DNA of 64,000 nt from contig CAZLQL010000001.1 of the NCBI GenBank assembly GCA_964561875.1, positions 1 to 64,000 on the forward strand, read 5' to 3'. The position numbers were made by a program, and so were the translations under genes. The stretch comes from CAIOGI01 sp964561875. GTDB lineage: Bacteria; Patescibacteriota; Minisyncoccia; Phycocordibacterales; PALSA-1337. The notes under the pieces were generated by a model, which made no database searches, had not been told where the DNA came from, and was given only the letters and a program-made list of their open reading frames with translations. Below are positions 15,679 through 25,595 of this stretch, piece by piece (the stretch's first letter is position 1; each line of letters starts with the position of its first letter).

Positions 15679-16516
15679 GTGTTTTTATTAAATACTACTC
15701 GCAATAATGGTATTGCATACTTAATCTGGAGCCGGCTTTTGAGGGGTAATGGAAGATTCAATGCTTGGCTTGATGGTTTTTATTTCGGCTCAAGTCGCGG
15801 AATGAATGATTATGATGCTATTGCTACTCGATATGTAGCAACGAACATTAAACCAGACAAACACTTTTCAATTCTTCCTACTGTCATGAAAATGGTAGGG
15901 GATTGTAGGGGTAAGGTGATATTCGACTTTGGTTGTGGTTCAGGGTTTTTTACTTTACAACTTGCGCAATCTGGAGCATACAGAGTTTATGGTGTAGATA
16001 ATTCTGTAAAACAAATTGAGCTTGCAAAAAGATTTTCGAAACATCCTTTGATCAGTTACTGGGTTCGAGATATCTTTACACAGTATTGTGGCTACGCAGA
16101 TATTATTACAGCACCATTTGTGATCAATTATGCACGTTCCGCCCCAATACTCACTCGTTTTTTCGAATTGGTTTTTTGATTCTCTTACACTGGGAGGAAA
16201 GATTGTATTTGTATTTGATCTTCCAAACGGTAAAAGTCTAAAACGTTTTGGAGCAACAAAGACCTTTTTGGGTCCGGTTGCAGATGAAACTCAAATTCAA
16301 ATAAATCTTTTCAATGATGAAAAGCAAATCTGTACTCTTTTTGCTGTTTATTACACACCTCGGACTATAGAGTCTCTTCTTCGAAATGTTGGTTTTAGAG
16401 AGATTCAGTGGTACAGACCAATTATTTCCAAAGAGGGAATTGAAAGACTTGGACATGATTTTTGGAAAGGGTATATCGATGATCCCGAATTGGGTTATGT
16501 TGTAGCTGAGAGATGA
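15679..16516 (+). pseudogene. SAM-dependent methyltransferase with a frameshift
   Basis: A class I methyltransferase split in two frames. A GTG start at 15679 sits behind AAAGGAGG. The first part has motif I VIFDFGCGSGFFTLQLA near residue 80 and the post-I acidic VDNS. It stops at 16177-16179. The second frame supplies the rest (LGGKIVFVFDLPNG... to 16516). Deleting one T from the T6 run at 16172-16177 joins them as FELVFDSLTLGGKIV, which fits the family fold. Either a recent mutation, a homopolymer error or slippage. Substrate unknown. Confidence 0.75.
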
Positions 16517-16522
16517 GATTGT

Positions 16523-16553
16523 AAAGCACACCAGTCAAATGGTGTGCTTTTTT
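16523..16553 (+). terminator. Intrinsic terminator after the methyltransferase
   Basis: An AAAGCACACCA/TGGTGTGCTTT stem of 11 bp with a 6-nt loop and T6. Confidence 0.85.
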
Positions 16554-16626
16554 AATCCTACTGATTCTCAAACTGGTCCCATATCAATCAATTTCTAATC
16601 TCATTATTTTTGTGTATAGTTAAGCT

Positions 16627-17082
16627 ATGAATAATAAAAACAAACTTATACCAAGTCTTTGGTTCAGTAATACAGGTGGAAATATATCAAAGGTCTTAGA
16701 ATATTATAAAAATATATTTGGAGATAACCTTGAAATAGGTAATATAAATGACCTAGGTCAAACCCCAAGTGGAAAAACAGAATTATGTGAAATAACCATA
16801 TTTGGTCAGAGATATTCTATTATGTGTACAGAAATGGAACATGATAAATTTAATGATTCAATTGCTCTAACTATAGAATGTAATGATCAAACAGAGATAG
16901 ATAAATACTGGAATTATTTTGTAAAAGAGGGTAGAGAAGTGCAGTGTGGTTGGTGTATTGATAAATACGGTTTGCGTTGGCAGGTTATACCAGAAAACCT
17001 AAACGAACTTATGAATAAACCAAATTCATGGAATGTAATGATGAATCAGAAAAAGATAATAATAGAAGAGTATTTGAAATAA
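16627..17082 (+). CDS. VOC/glyoxalase-fold protein (PhnB-like)
   Basis: A 151-residue protein of the vicinal oxygen chelate superfamily, of the PhnB / 3-demethylubiquinone methyltransferase-like group. It has the usual opening LIPSLWFSNTGGNISKVLEYYKNIFG, the DSIALTIECNDQ strand and the closing CGWCIDKYGLRWQVIPENL. The function is not known; many of these are small-molecule binding or resistance proteins. TATAGT (16615-16620) ends 6 nt before the ATG. It leads a run of short conserved genes to 18641. Confidence 0.8.
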   Translation: MNNKNKLIPSLWFSNTGGNISKVLEYYKNIFGDNLEIGNINDLGQTPSGKTELCEITIFGQRYSIMCTEMEHDKFNDSIALTIECNDQTEIDKYWNYFVKEGREVQCGWCIDKYGLRWQVIPENLNELMNKPNSWNVMMNQKKIIIEEYLK

Positions 17083-17087
17083 ATTAA

Positions 17088-17621
17088 ATGAAAATCTATG
17101 TAGCTTTCCTTAGAGGTATAAATGTAGGAAGAAATTCTGCGGTAAATATGGGTGTGTTGAAAAAGGTATTTGAATCATTGGGTTTTGATAGTGTAGTTAC
17201 TTATATAAATAGTGGAAATGTGTTATTTAAAAGTAAAAGAGAGCCAAGTGTTGATAGTATAGAAAAGGCAATTGAAAAAGAATTTGGATTTTATATAAGA
17301 GTAATTGTTAGAGATTCAGATAACCTGATAGATTTAAATAGTAATATACCAAAAGAGTGGAATAATAAAGAACAAAAGACAGACATACTATTTTTGTGGG
17401 ACCACTTTGATAATAAAGAATCACTAAATCTACTAAATAAAAAAGATGTAGATAACTTAATATATTTCAAGGGAGCGATAGTGTGGAATATAAATAGGAA
17501 AGATTATAAAAAAAGTAGCATGAATAAATTTATAGGAACAGAATTGTATAAAAATATGACCGCTAGGAATATAAATACACTCAGAAAGCTAGTTGATATT
17601 ATAAGAATTAAGTTTATATAG
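17088..17621 (+). CDS. DUF1697 family protein
   Basis: A 177-residue protein with the DUF1697 signature YVAFLRGINVGRNSAVNMG, then FESLGFDSVVTYINSGNVLF and a middle DILFLWDHF strand. The biochemical function of this widely spread family is unknown. It starts 5 nt after the VOC gene stop and is probably co-transcribed with it. AT-rich core-style codon use. Confidence 0.85.
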   Translation: MKIYVAFLRGINVGRNSAVNMGVLKKVFESLGFDSVVTYINSGNVLFKSKREPSVDSIEKAIEKEFGFYIRVIVRDSDNLIDLNSNIPKEWNNKEQKTDILFLWDHFDNKESLNLLNKKDVDNLIYFKGAIVWNINRKDYKKSSMNKFIGTELYKNMTARNINTLRKLVDIIRIKFI

Positions 17622-17679
17622 GTATTTTTTTGATAATTTAAACAATACTCTGTGTTAAAAGTTGTGTTAGTATTTATAC

Positions 17680-18075
17680 ATGAAACAAATACTCTTATAC
17701 ATAATTACTTTACTAAGCGTGGTTTTGCTCGATCTTACTTGGTTCAAACTATCATCAAGCTTTTATACAAAAGAAATTGGTTTTTTATTTGGAGAAAAAA
17801 CAAACTTTATTCCAGCAATTATATTTTATTTAATCTATGCTCTCGGTATAGTGTATTTTGTTGTAAACCCAAATATCGCAAATGGGGGAAGTTACATAAG
17901 TGTATTAGTTATAGGAGCATTTTTTGGACTTATTGCTTATGGTACTTATGATTTTACAAATCATGCAACAATAAAAGATTGGCCTATTATTGTAACTATA
18001 ATAGATATTATATGGGGAATGTTTGTGACTAGTACATCTAGCTTAATAGCTTTCTATTTAACTAGATTTTTTTAA
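17680..18075 (+). CDS. DUF2177-like four-TM membrane protein
   Basis: A 131-residue integral membrane protein with four hydrophobic segments. It carries the family hallmarks LLDLTWFKL in TM1, AIIFYLIYALGIVYF in TM2, GAFFGLIAYGTYDFTNHAT in TM3 and IDIIWGMF in TM4. The function is unknown. TAGTAT (17668-17673) ends 6 nt before the ATG, indicating its own leaderless promoter. Confidence 0.8.
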   Translation: MKQILLYIITLLSVVLLDLTWFKLSSSFYTKEIGFLFGEKTNFIPAIIFYLIYALGIVYFVVNPNIANGGSYISVLVIGAFFGLIAYGTYDFTNHATIKDWPIIVTIIDIIWGMFVTSTSSLIAFYLTRFF

Positions 18076-18089
18076 ATAGATAAAATCTT

Positions 18090-18641
18090 ATGACCAAAGA
18101 AGAAATTTTAGATTTAATAAAGTCAGATCCATGGATGATGGAAGTTTTGGGTATAGCACGTTCTCTTGGTATTAAAGATTGGGCTATAGGTGCTGGTTTT
18201 GTGAGAAATAAAGTTTGGGATCATTTAAGTGGTAGAACCAAGATTGGTGTAGATACTCCTGATATTGATTTGGTATATTATGATCCACAGGGTAATGATG
18301 AAGTTTCTGATGAAAAATTGTCTGTAGAATTAAATAAAAAGACCGGTTACAATTGGGAAGTTGTAAATCAAAATTATTCTCATGTATGGAATAAGCTTGA
18401 TCCTTATACATCAACAGTAGATGCAATATCAAAATGGCCAGAAACTGTTACTGCAATAGGGGTAAGTTTCGATAATGATAATGAACTACATCTCATTGCT
18501 CCTTATGGTGTCGATGATCTTGTGAACTTTGTAGTCAGACCAACACCAGCTTTTAAAGACAAAGTTGATGTTTTAAATAATAGGGTGATTAAAAAGAAGT
18601 GGCTCGAGAAATGGCCAAGGATAGTAGTAAAAGAAATATAA
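18090..18641 (+). CDS. Nucleotidyltransferase-like protein (NTP_transf_6 type)
   Basis: A 183-residue protein of the nucleotidyltransferase family often annotated DUF925. Visible features are WAIGAGFVRNKVWD and the D-x-D pair in TPDIDLVYYDPQ, followed by the conserved NDNELHLIAPYGVDDLVNFVVRP segment. The transferred group and acceptor are unknown. TAAAAT ends only 3 nt before the ATG, so it may be co-transcribed with the gene before it. Confidence 0.75.
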   Translation: MTKEEILDLIKSDPWMMEVLGIARSLGIKDWAIGAGFVRNKVWDHLSGRTKIGVDTPDIDLVYYDPQGNDEVSDEKLSVELNKKTGYNWEVVNQNYSHVWNKLDPYTSTVDAISKWPETVTAIGVSFDNDNELHLIAPYGVDDLVNFVVRPTPAFKDKVDVLNNRVIKKKWLEKWPRIVVKEI

Positions 18642-18799
18642 CATTAATGACTCAAAGCCAGATGATGCTCATGTATTAAAATCACCTCAATATAATCACT
18701 AAATAAAACACTATTTTCACCCACATAATCTAAGGATCATAGCTATAAAATACATTTTCCTTCAAAAAAGCTTGAAAAACTGCTAGAATCAACCTGATT

Positions 18800-20467
18800 A
18801 TGAATAATAAAGATTTAGCAGACCTAATATTTGACGATAAGGTAAAACCTATACAATTTTGGCTTGATAAATATCCTACTAGAGATTTACCCAAACATGC
18901 TGAAGTAACAAGAATAGGCCCAAGTCCTACTGGATTTTTACATATAGGAGCTATATATATGGGGCTTATAAACCGTCGTATATCAAGTGATACAAATGGT
19001 GTTTTTTATTTAAGAATTGAAGACACAGACACAGAAAGAGAAATACCTGGAGCTAAAGAGCTTATAGTAAAAGGTTTTGAAGAATTTGGTATAAAGTTTG
19101 ATGAAGGAATAGACAAGGATGGAAATGAGTTTGGAAACTATGGTCCATATCTTCAGACACAGAGAAGTGAAATATATGCTAGTTTTGCTCGTGAACTTGT
19201 GTTGCAGGGAAGAGCTTACCCTTGTTTTATGACAAAAGATGAATTGCTTGCATCTAGAGCAGAGCAGGAAAAAAACAAGGTTCGACCCGGTTATTATGGT
19301 AAATATGCATTGTGGCGTGATGCATCAATAGAGAAAGTAAAAGAAAAATTGGATAGCAATACTCCATATGTTTTGAGATTTAAATCTATTGGAGATCAGA
19401 ATACGAAACAAAGTTTTAATGATGAATTTTTGGGCAATATACAAGTTCCGCAGAATGATGAAGATTTTGTTTTATTGAAAACAAATAAAATTCCAACCTA
19501 CCATTTTGCACATGTTATAGATGATTACCTTATGAAAACAACCTTTGTTATTCGAGGTGGTGAATGGCTATCTTCGATCGGTAAACATATAGAGTTGTGG
19601 CAATCATTTAATTTTCCAATTCCCAAATACGGACACTTGGCTCCAATAAATAAAAGAGAAGGAAATACAGTTAGGAAATTGAGTAAAAGAAAGGATCCTG
19701 AAGCAAATATAATGAAATACATTGAGCTTGGATATACTACCAATGCTGTAGTAGGGTATCTTTATCGTTTAGCAAATCCTTCTTTTGATGATTGGTGGCA
19801 ATCAGAACCTCGTGCTTCTGTATGGGATTTTCCTTTTTCTACAAAGGAATTACAAAAGAGTGGACCAGGACCACTTATAGATTTAAAGAAATTGGATGAT
19901 ATAAGTTCTGATATTGTAGCTATGATGAGTGCAAAAGAGGTTGCAGATAAAATGATAAAATGGGCAAGTATTTATGATACAAAATTTGCTGATGTTATAT
20001 CAAAAGAGGGTAGTTATCTCGAAAATATCCTTGGTATAGAACGTGATCATAAGAATCCAAGAAAAGATATTGTGAACTGGTCTATCGGTAAAGAAAGTAT
20101 ATATTATTTCTTTGATTCACTATTTTCTTCTGAAAATGCTAAACAGAGTATGGTAAATGAGAAAATACATGATACTTTCAAGGAAATTTCTAGTGAACTT
20201 TTAGATTTAATTTCAAACGATAAGTTTTATGTATCAGAAAATCTAGAATCATGGCTTTCAGAAATAAAGGTTTTAGCTGATAAACTACGTTTTGCCACTG
20301 ATAAAAATAAATTAAAAGAAAATCCAGATAAATATAGGGGAGACTTCGCAACCTTTATGAAAATTTTGAGATTGGCAATAACTGGTACAAACAAAACCCC
20401 AAATCTATTCTATGTTTTGAAGGTCATGGGTAAGGATAGGGTTTTAAATAGGATTAAATCTTTATAA
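18800..20467 (+). CDS. gltX: Glutamyl-tRNA synthetase
   Basis: A 555-residue class I aminoacyl-tRNA synthetase. The HIGH motif appears as RIGPSPTGFLHIGAIY, followed by YLRIEDTDTEREIPGA (typical of GluRS). The KMSKS loop is KLSKRKDPEA. The C-terminal anticodon-binding helical domain is present. It is slightly longer than the common 460-500 residues. tRNA-Gln is in this window but no GlnRS; if none exists elsewhere, tRNA-Gln would be charged via Glu-tRNA-Gln and GatCAB (inference). TAGAAT lies 10 nt before the ATG. Confidence 0.95.
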   Translation: MNNKDLADLIFDDKVKPIQFWLDKYPTRDLPKHAEVTRIGPSPTGFLHIGAIYMGLINRRISSDTNGVFYLRIEDTDTEREIPGAKELIVKGFEEFGIKFDEGIDKDGNEFGNYGPYLQTQRSEIYASFARELVLQGRAYPCFMTKDELLASRAEQEKNKVRPGYYGKYALWRDASIEKVKEKLDSNTPYVLRFKSIGDQNTKQSFNDEFLGNIQVPQNDEDFVLLKTNKIPTYHFAHVIDDYLMKTTFVIRGGEWLSSIGKHIELWQSFNFPIPKYGHLAPINKREGNTVRKLSKRKDPEANIMKYIELGYTTNAVVGYLYRLANPSFDDWWQSEPRASVWDFPFSTKELQKSGPGPLIDLKKLDDISSDIVAMMSAKEVADKMIKWASIYDTKFADVISKEGSYLENILGIERDHKNPRKDIVNWSIGKESIYYFFDSLFSSENAKQSMVNEKIHDTFKEISSELLDLISNDKFYVSENLESWLSEIKVLADKLRFATDKNKLKENPDKYRGDFATFMKILRLAITGTNKTPNLFYVLKVMGKDRVLNRIKSL

Positions 20468-20522
20468 CTTTAAGTTTCATATTTATTTGCTATACTTGAT
20501 ATAAGTTTATTTAATTAATTTT

Positions 20523-20972
20523 ATGATCACAATATTTATACTTTCAGTTGCTGGTGCTATATTATCAGCCGTTATAGGAACTATTTGGTATTCTAATGCT
20601 ACACCGATGGGCAAGATTCATATGAGATACCTAGGTTTCGATAAGCTTACAGAAGAAGAGAAAAAAGCAAAAATGATAGAGGCAAAGCCTATGATGTTGA
20701 AGATGTATTCTGGACAAATGCTTCTATCACTACTTACTTCATTTGCTGTGGTATTTATCATAACAATGAGTATAAGAAATGGTTTGTCTTCAGGAATGGC
20801 TTTTGGTTTTGTAGTATTAAACTGGCTATGCTTCATGGTTCCTATCATAGGTTCAGGAATAATATGGAGTAATTGTGATAGGGCTATAGTTTGGAAAAAG
20901 TTTTTTTCAGATATATTTTCAAACCTAGTTATAGTACTTATTATCGGTCTATTGGCAAGTTTCTTTGCTTAG
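20523..20972 (+). CDS. DUF1761-like membrane protein
   Basis: A 149-residue protein with four TM segments. TM1 ends in GTIWYSNATPMGKIHMRYLGF, the family hallmark, followed by a charged loop LTEEEKKAKMIEAKP and three more TMs. The function is unknown. It is a single gene between gltX and a convergent flavoprotein. Confidence 0.8.
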   Translation: MITIFILSVAGAILSAVIGTIWYSNATPMGKIHMRYLGFDKLTEEEKKAKMIEAKPMMLKMYSGQMLLSLLTSFAVVFIITMSIRNGLSSGMAFGFVVLNWLCFMVPIIGSGIIWSNCDRAIVWKKFFSDIFSNLVIVLIIGLLASFFA

Positions 20973-21029
20973 TAGATTGTAATCTATTCAATAGATTTTC
21001 AGATTAGAAACGATCAGTTATACAGTTTT

Positions 21030-21060
21030 TGAAACCGCCAGCTTTTGTTGGCGGTTTTGT
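21030..21060 (+). terminator. Intrinsic terminator after the DUF1761-like gene
   Basis: An AAACCGCCA/TGGCGGTTT stem followed by TTGTTAT, between two convergent genes. Confidence 0.75.
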
Positions 21061-22400
21061 TATATCTCTATTGAATCTCCAGCAACAAAACCTGTAGTCC
21101 AACATAATTGCAGACTATAACCACCTGAGGGTCTATCTATATTTAAAATATCACCAACCAAGAATAGATTATCAAACAGCTTTGATTTCATAGTTTTAAA
21201 ATCTACTTCATTTAGATCTATACCACCTGATGTAACAATAGCTTTTTCTACACCAAGTAAACCCTGTACTTCCATAGGTATATTTTTTAATAATTTTATA
21301 AGTGACAATCTTTGTTCTCTAGTAATACTATGACACCAAGTATCACCATCTATTCCTGATAGGGTAGATACAGCTTCTGCAAAACTTGGTTTGAATATTT
21401 CAGTTAAAGCATTTTTAAACTTCTTATTACTGTTTTCTTTAAAGATATTTTGAAGTTTTTCATTTAGCATTCCATAATCTAGTTCTGGAAGTACATCCAG
21501 ACATAGTTTTACATCACCATACTTTAAAAGTTCACTTATATCACGACTCATATTTAATACTGTAGGACCTGATAATCCAAAATGAGTAAATAATATTCTA
21601 CCTGTATTTGAACCTTGCTTTTCATCATTTTGATAAAGAGTAATCTTTGCATTATCTATAGTGACCCCTTGTAGTCTCTTAACCCATTCATCTTTTATTG
21701 ATACAGGTACAAGGACAGCATCTTGCTCTATAACTTTATGTCCTATTTCAGTTAACCATCTGAAACCATCACCAGTAGAACCGGTTTCAGGACGAGACTT
21801 TCCACCAGTGGCTAGGATAAAGTTTTTTGCATATACAGTCTCTTTATTTTTAAGTTTAATCCCAATTATTTTATTTTCTTTTTTAATAAAGCCTTTTACT
21901 TCAGTATTTGAAGCTATGTTTACATTATTCTTTTTTAAATCATTAACCAAGACATCCCAGACAGATTTTGCACTATTTGAAACAGGGAATACTCTCAGAT
22001 TAGCCTCTACTTTTGTCGGCATATTTCTTTCATTAAAAAAATCTAGAGTATTTTTTACACTCCACTTTGAAAAAGCAGAAAATAGATATTTATCACTATC
22101 TTTAAATTTAGCCAATAGCTTTCTATTGTCTAGTTCAGCATTTGTAACATTGCATCTACCACCACCAGTTATAAGAAGCTTTTTCCCCAAGATATCATTC
22201 TTTTCAATCAATAGAACCTTTGCACCACGTTCACCTGCTCTTATGGCAGACATCATACCCGACGGTCCACCTCCTATGACTACCACATCCCATATTTCAT
22301 ATGGTTTATTTGTTTGACCATTTATCGGCTCATATACAAGCTTATTTGGTGTTTTATCTGTTGTTTTATCCACTATCTTATTTTTATCCAACTTATCCAT
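21060..22400 (-). CDS. FAD-dependent oxidoreductase of the HI0933/YhiN family
   Basis: A 446-residue flavoprotein. The N-terminal dinucleotide fold reads VVVIGGGPSGMMSAIRAGERG near residue 42, followed by the family motif KKLLITGGGRCNVTNA. The C-terminal FAD contact is LFLVGDILNIDRPSGGYSLQ. A Lys/Thr-rich tail of about 38 residues precedes the fold. The substrate of this family is unresolved in most bacteria. TAGGAT (22412-22407 on the minus strand) ends 6 nt before the ATG. Confidence 0.88.
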   Translation of the reverse strand: MDKLDKNKIVDKTTDKTPNKLVYEPINGQTNKPYEIWDVVVIGGGPSGMMSAIRAGERGAKVLLIEKNDILGKKLLITGGGRCNVTNAELDNRKLLAKFKDSDKYLFSAFSKWSVKNTLDFFNERNMPTKVEANLRVFPVSNSAKSVWDVLVNDLKKNNVNIASNTEVKGFIKKENKIIGIKLKNKETVYAKNFILATGGKSRPETGSTGDGFRWLTEIGHKVIEQDAVLVPVSIKDEWVKRLQGVTIDNAKITLYQNDEKQGSNTGRILFTHFGLSGPTVLNMSRDISELLKYGDVKLCLDVLPELDYGMLNEKLQNIFKENSNKKFKNALTEIFKPSFAEAVSTLSGIDGDTWCHSITREQRLSLIKLLKNIPMEVQGLLGVEKAIVTSGGIDLNEVDFKTMKSKLFDNLFLVGDILNIDRPSGGYSLQLCWTTGFVAGDSIEI

Positions 22401-22465
22401 AGAACTATCCTAGCATAATATTTAAAATAGTAGTCATAAGTCATTTTTAATGGTAACGTGAAGAA

Positions 22466-23926
22466 ATGTCTAAAGATGAGGTAATAATCAGGTTTGAGGA
22501 TGTTAGTTTTGAATATGGCCACAATAAACCCATACTAGATGAGGTTAGTTTTTCTGTGCGTAAAGGTTCAAAGATAACTATCATGGGACAAAACGGTGCA
22601 GGAAAGAGTACTATATTTAAACTCATAACAAAAGATTTGAAACCAGAAGAAGGGGATATACATATTGGTAATGGAGTAAGTATCGCAATATCAAAACAGG
22701 TTATACCTCGTGAATATCTCGACTTAACAATCAGAGATTTCTTCCAAAAGAGCTTTAAAGATAAAGTTTATGATATAGATCCTAGGATTGATGAAGTTCT
22801 CGAAGTTGTAAATCTCCATGCTCCGCACGATAGAGTAATAAGGAGTTTCTCTGGTGGCCAACAAGCCAGACTTTTGCTTGCTTCAGCTATTATTCAAAAT
22901 CCTGACATATTACTTCTAGATGAGCCTACAAATAATCTTGATAAATCTGGTATTGCTCATCTTACTGATTTTATAAAAAATTATAAAAAGACTTGTTTGG
23001 TTATTTCCCATGATGCAGATTTTCTAAATTCATTTACAGACGGTGTTTTGTATCTAGATGTATTTACTAGAAAAGTAGAACAATATGTGGGAAATTATTA
23101 TGATCTTTTAAAAGAAATTTCAGCTAGGATCGAGAAGGAAAATAGAAAAAATGCCCAGCTCGCAAAAGAAATTCAAGAAAATAAAGATAAAGCCAATTTC
23201 TTTTCAAATAAAGGTGGGCAGATGAGATTGGTTGCAAAAAGAATGAGAGAAAAAGCAGAAGAGCTTGAAGAAGAAAAGGTTGATGTAAGAAGAGAGGATA
23301 AAACCATAAGATCTTTCATTATTCCGCATCAAAAGGATTTGGTAGGAGAGATAATAAATATATCATCATATAAAATAGCAGATCCGAAAACTCATAAGAT
23401 AGTAAATAGAAAAACCAATAAAAAATTAAATAGAAATAACCACTTATTATTGAAAGGACCAAATGGTATTGGTAAGAGTACGCTACTTGAATCTATAGCA
23501 ACAGGTACAGCTTTAGGTTCAAAAATTACTGAAGGAATAAAGGTTGGATACTATAGACAAGATTTTTCTACACTAGACTTTAATGACACAGTTTACAATT
23601 CTTTGTGGAAAGCAATGGAGAAACCAAATGAAGAAGAGATGCGTAGTGTTGCGGCAGGTTTTCTTATAAATTCTGAAATAATAAAAACAAAGATAGGGGA
23701 TTTGTCAGAAGGGCAAAAAGGTTTGGTGGCTTTTGCTAGACTTGTGCTCGAAAGACCAGGGTTACTTATACTAGATGAACCTACAAACCATATAAACTTT
23801 AGACATTTACCGATAATAGCTGAAGCTCTAAACAAATACGAGGGAGCAATGATCCTTGTAAGTCACGTTTCAGATTTTGTAGAAAAAATAAGAATAGATG
23901 ATACCTTGGATCTAGAAAATAAATAG
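22466..23926 (+). CDS. ABC-F type ATPase (ribosome-associated or resistance)
   Basis: A 486-residue soluble protein with two ABC cassettes and no TM. Cassette 1: GQNGAGKSTIFKL, SFSGGQQARLLLA, ILLLDEPTNNLD. Cassette 2: GPNGIGKSTLLES, LSEGQKGLVAFA, LLILDEPTNHIN. Between them is the Glu/Lys-rich P-site tRNA-interaction linker (residues about 220-290). This is the ABC-F layout of translation factors such as EttA or Uup. A short spacer and second-cassette divergence leave the subfamily open. Confidence 0.88.
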   Translation: MSKDEVIIRFEDVSFEYGHNKPILDEVSFSVRKGSKITIMGQNGAGKSTIFKLITKDLKPEEGDIHIGNGVSIAISKQVIPREYLDLTIRDFFQKSFKDKVYDIDPRIDEVLEVVNLHAPHDRVIRSFSGGQQARLLLASAIIQNPDILLLDEPTNNLDKSGIAHLTDFIKNYKKTCLVISHDADFLNSFTDGVLYLDVFTRKVEQYVGNYYDLLKEISARIEKENRKNAQLAKEIQENKDKANFFSNKGGQMRLVAKRMREKAEELEEEKVDVRREDKTIRSFIIPHQKDLVGEIINISSYKIADPKTHKIVNRKTNKKLNRNNHLLLKGPNGIGKSTLLESIATGTALGSKITEGIKVGYYRQDFSTLDFNDTVYNSLWKAMEKPNEEEMRSVAAGFLINSEIIKTKIGDLSEGQKGLVAFARLVLERPGLLILDEPTNHINFRHLPIIAEALNKYEGAMILVSHVSDFVEKIRIDDTLDLENK

Positions 23927-23953
23927 ATACTTCATAAGTGATATAATATATGT

Positions 23954-24643
23954 ATGACAAAATATAAAATATTTTTATTATCCATCTTTTCTGTTTTTTG
24001 GATATGGGCTGCAATAAACCCTATATATCCGCATGATTGGATACTTGAAAATATCTTGGTATTTATTGCAGTACCACTTATTATAATTCTTGGAAGATAC
24101 CTAAAACTTTCTGAAACTTCATATACACTCATTACCATTTTTATGATTCTTCATGTTATAGGTTCACACTATACTTATGCAGAAGTTCCTTTTGGTGATA
24201 CGTTGAAACTTTGGTTTGGTGAAGATAGAAATATGTATGATAGATTGGTTCATTTTAGTTTCGGTCTCCTTCTAGCATATCCAGTTAGAGAGGTGTTCAT
24301 GAGACTTTCTGATGCAAAGGGATTCTGGTCATATTATTTCCCGATAGATCTAGTTGGGGCAAGTTCAGCAGTATATGAAATAATAGAATGGTTAACGGCA
24401 AGAACTGTAGATCCTGTAGCTGGTCTGGCATTCTTGGGATCACAAGGAGATATATGGGATGCTCAGAAAGATATGTTGATGGCAATTCTGGGTTCGATCA
24501 TAACTATGATTATTGTGTTTATATTAAATTCTATTTTTAATAAAGATCATATAAAAGAAGTAAAAGAGAGTTTGAAAATAAAGAAAGGTGACAAACCACT
24601 TGGAGAAGAGAGATTGGTAGAATATTTTAAGAAAAATAAATAA
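23954..24643 (+). CDS. DUF2238 (YjdF-like) membrane protein
   Basis: A 229-residue protein with about six TM segments. It has the conserved stretches AAINPIYPHDWILEN, HVIGSHYTYAEVPFG and MYDRLVHFSFGLLLAYPVRE, and YEIIEWLTAR later. The function is unknown. TATAAT (23942-23947) ends 6 nt before the ATG and no Shine-Dalgarno is present. Confidence 0.82.
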   Translation: MTKYKIFLLSIFSVFWIWAAINPIYPHDWILENILVFIAVPLIIILGRYLKLSETSYTLITIFMILHVIGSHYTYAEVPFGDTLKLWFGEDRNMYDRLVHFSFGLLLAYPVREVFMRLSDAKGFWSYYFPIDLVGASSAVYEIIEWLTARTVDPVAGLAFLGSQGDIWDAQKDMLMAILGSIITMIIVFILNSIFNKDHIKEVKESLKIKKGDKPLGEERLVEYFKKNK

Positions 24644-24671
24644 TTGACTATTGTTTAATACTGCGTACTAT
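24644..24671 (+). promoter_or_regulatory. Promoter of the 24719 gene
   Basis: TTGACT, a 16-nt spacer and TACTAT. The leader of about 40 nt has a GCACC/GGTGC hairpin, then GAAAGGA 8 nt before the ATG. Confidence 0.65.
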
Positions 24672-24718
24672 GTAGCTTAGGCGCACCAAATCGCGGTGCA
24701 TAAAGAAAGGATAGTTCC

Positions 24719-25585
24719 ATGAAAATACAGAGAAACCCGATCGATGTGGTAACGACACCTGGTGAAAATACCTGGGAAGATAGAGTAAAAAAATGGTATA
24801 AGCCAATGACTCTACAAGAAAGAGAGACTTGGCTTCGGAGTAACTGGACTAGGATTGATAATGGTCCAGATATATTCATATTTTATCTCGATCTTGCACA
24901 TGGTTATGGTGATAACGTTAAAACGGTCGACTTTAAGACTTCAGATGGTGTGTATTGTGTCAGGACAGATATAATTCATCCATGCGAAGTCACAACCTTC
25001 ATAAGACAGACAGCTTTTTCAGTTCTTGCAAATCACTTTTTTAAAAAAGAGAATGATAATTACCCGTTTGATCTACCGTATAGCGAACCACTCTTTTCCC
25101 ATCTAGTTGATTTCTTCAAGCCATACAATGGAATAGGGGGATTTGATAATCTTCGTCCATCGAGTAAAAAATTTTTGGGTAGAGATGGTGGTGTTCACTA
25201 TGTTGATAATGCATATGGATACGCACATTCTTTTGCGGGAAATGCTTTTCTGATGTTAAATGGATTAAATCCATTTCCATTTTCAGAAGGATCAAGTATT
25301 GATTTCAGTGTCGCACAAAGTCGCAAGGTGGATATTGTGAGTCTTGCAAGGAGGTTCGGTATCTTTGAGTATCAAAAAACACTCGGTCTAAAGACTCTAA
25401 GAGTTGATTTGTTTTGTCTGTTGTATAGAATTATGTTTGCAGAGTGTGGTGAAAGGGTAATAGTCGACAGACATACTATATCGTCAGACATGATAGAAGG
25501 GCCACTAAGGAGGTGTGTTCAGCGACGTCATGATTTGGCAGTTTTCCTAAATACTGCCAGATTTACAATGAATGCTACTGATTGA
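24719..25585 (+). CDS. Unknown soluble protein
   Basis: A 288-residue protein, not recognised. No signal peptide or TM. It mixes aromatic-rich stretches (IFIFYLDLAHGYGDN, GGVHYVDNAYGYAHSFAG) with a helical C-terminal part containing RRCVQRRHDL. Codon use is less AUA-biased than neighbouring core genes. It is a monocistron with its own promoter, hairpin leader, Shine-Dalgarno and terminator. The terminator is identical to that of the next gene, which also codes for an unknown protein. Confidence 0.6.
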   Translation: MKIQRNPIDVVTTPGENTWEDRVKKWYKPMTLQERETWLRSNWTRIDNGPDIFIFYLDLAHGYGDNVKTVDFKTSDGVYCVRTDIIHPCEVTTFIRQTAFSVLANHFFKKENDNYPFDLPYSEPLFSHLVDFFKPYNGIGGFDNLRPSSKKFLGRDGGVHYVDNAYGYAHSFAGNAFLMLNGLNPFPFSEGSSIDFSVAQSRKVDIVSLARRFGIFEYQKTLGLKTLRVDLFCLLYRIMFAECGERVIVDRHTISSDMIEGPLRRCVQRRHDLAVFLNTARFTMNATD

Positions 25586-25595
25586 TCCGTACATT

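Noticed and set aside
17652..17951. 99-residue ORF overlapping the DUF2177-like gene
   Set aside because: It is the other frame of a conserved membrane protein and matches no family.
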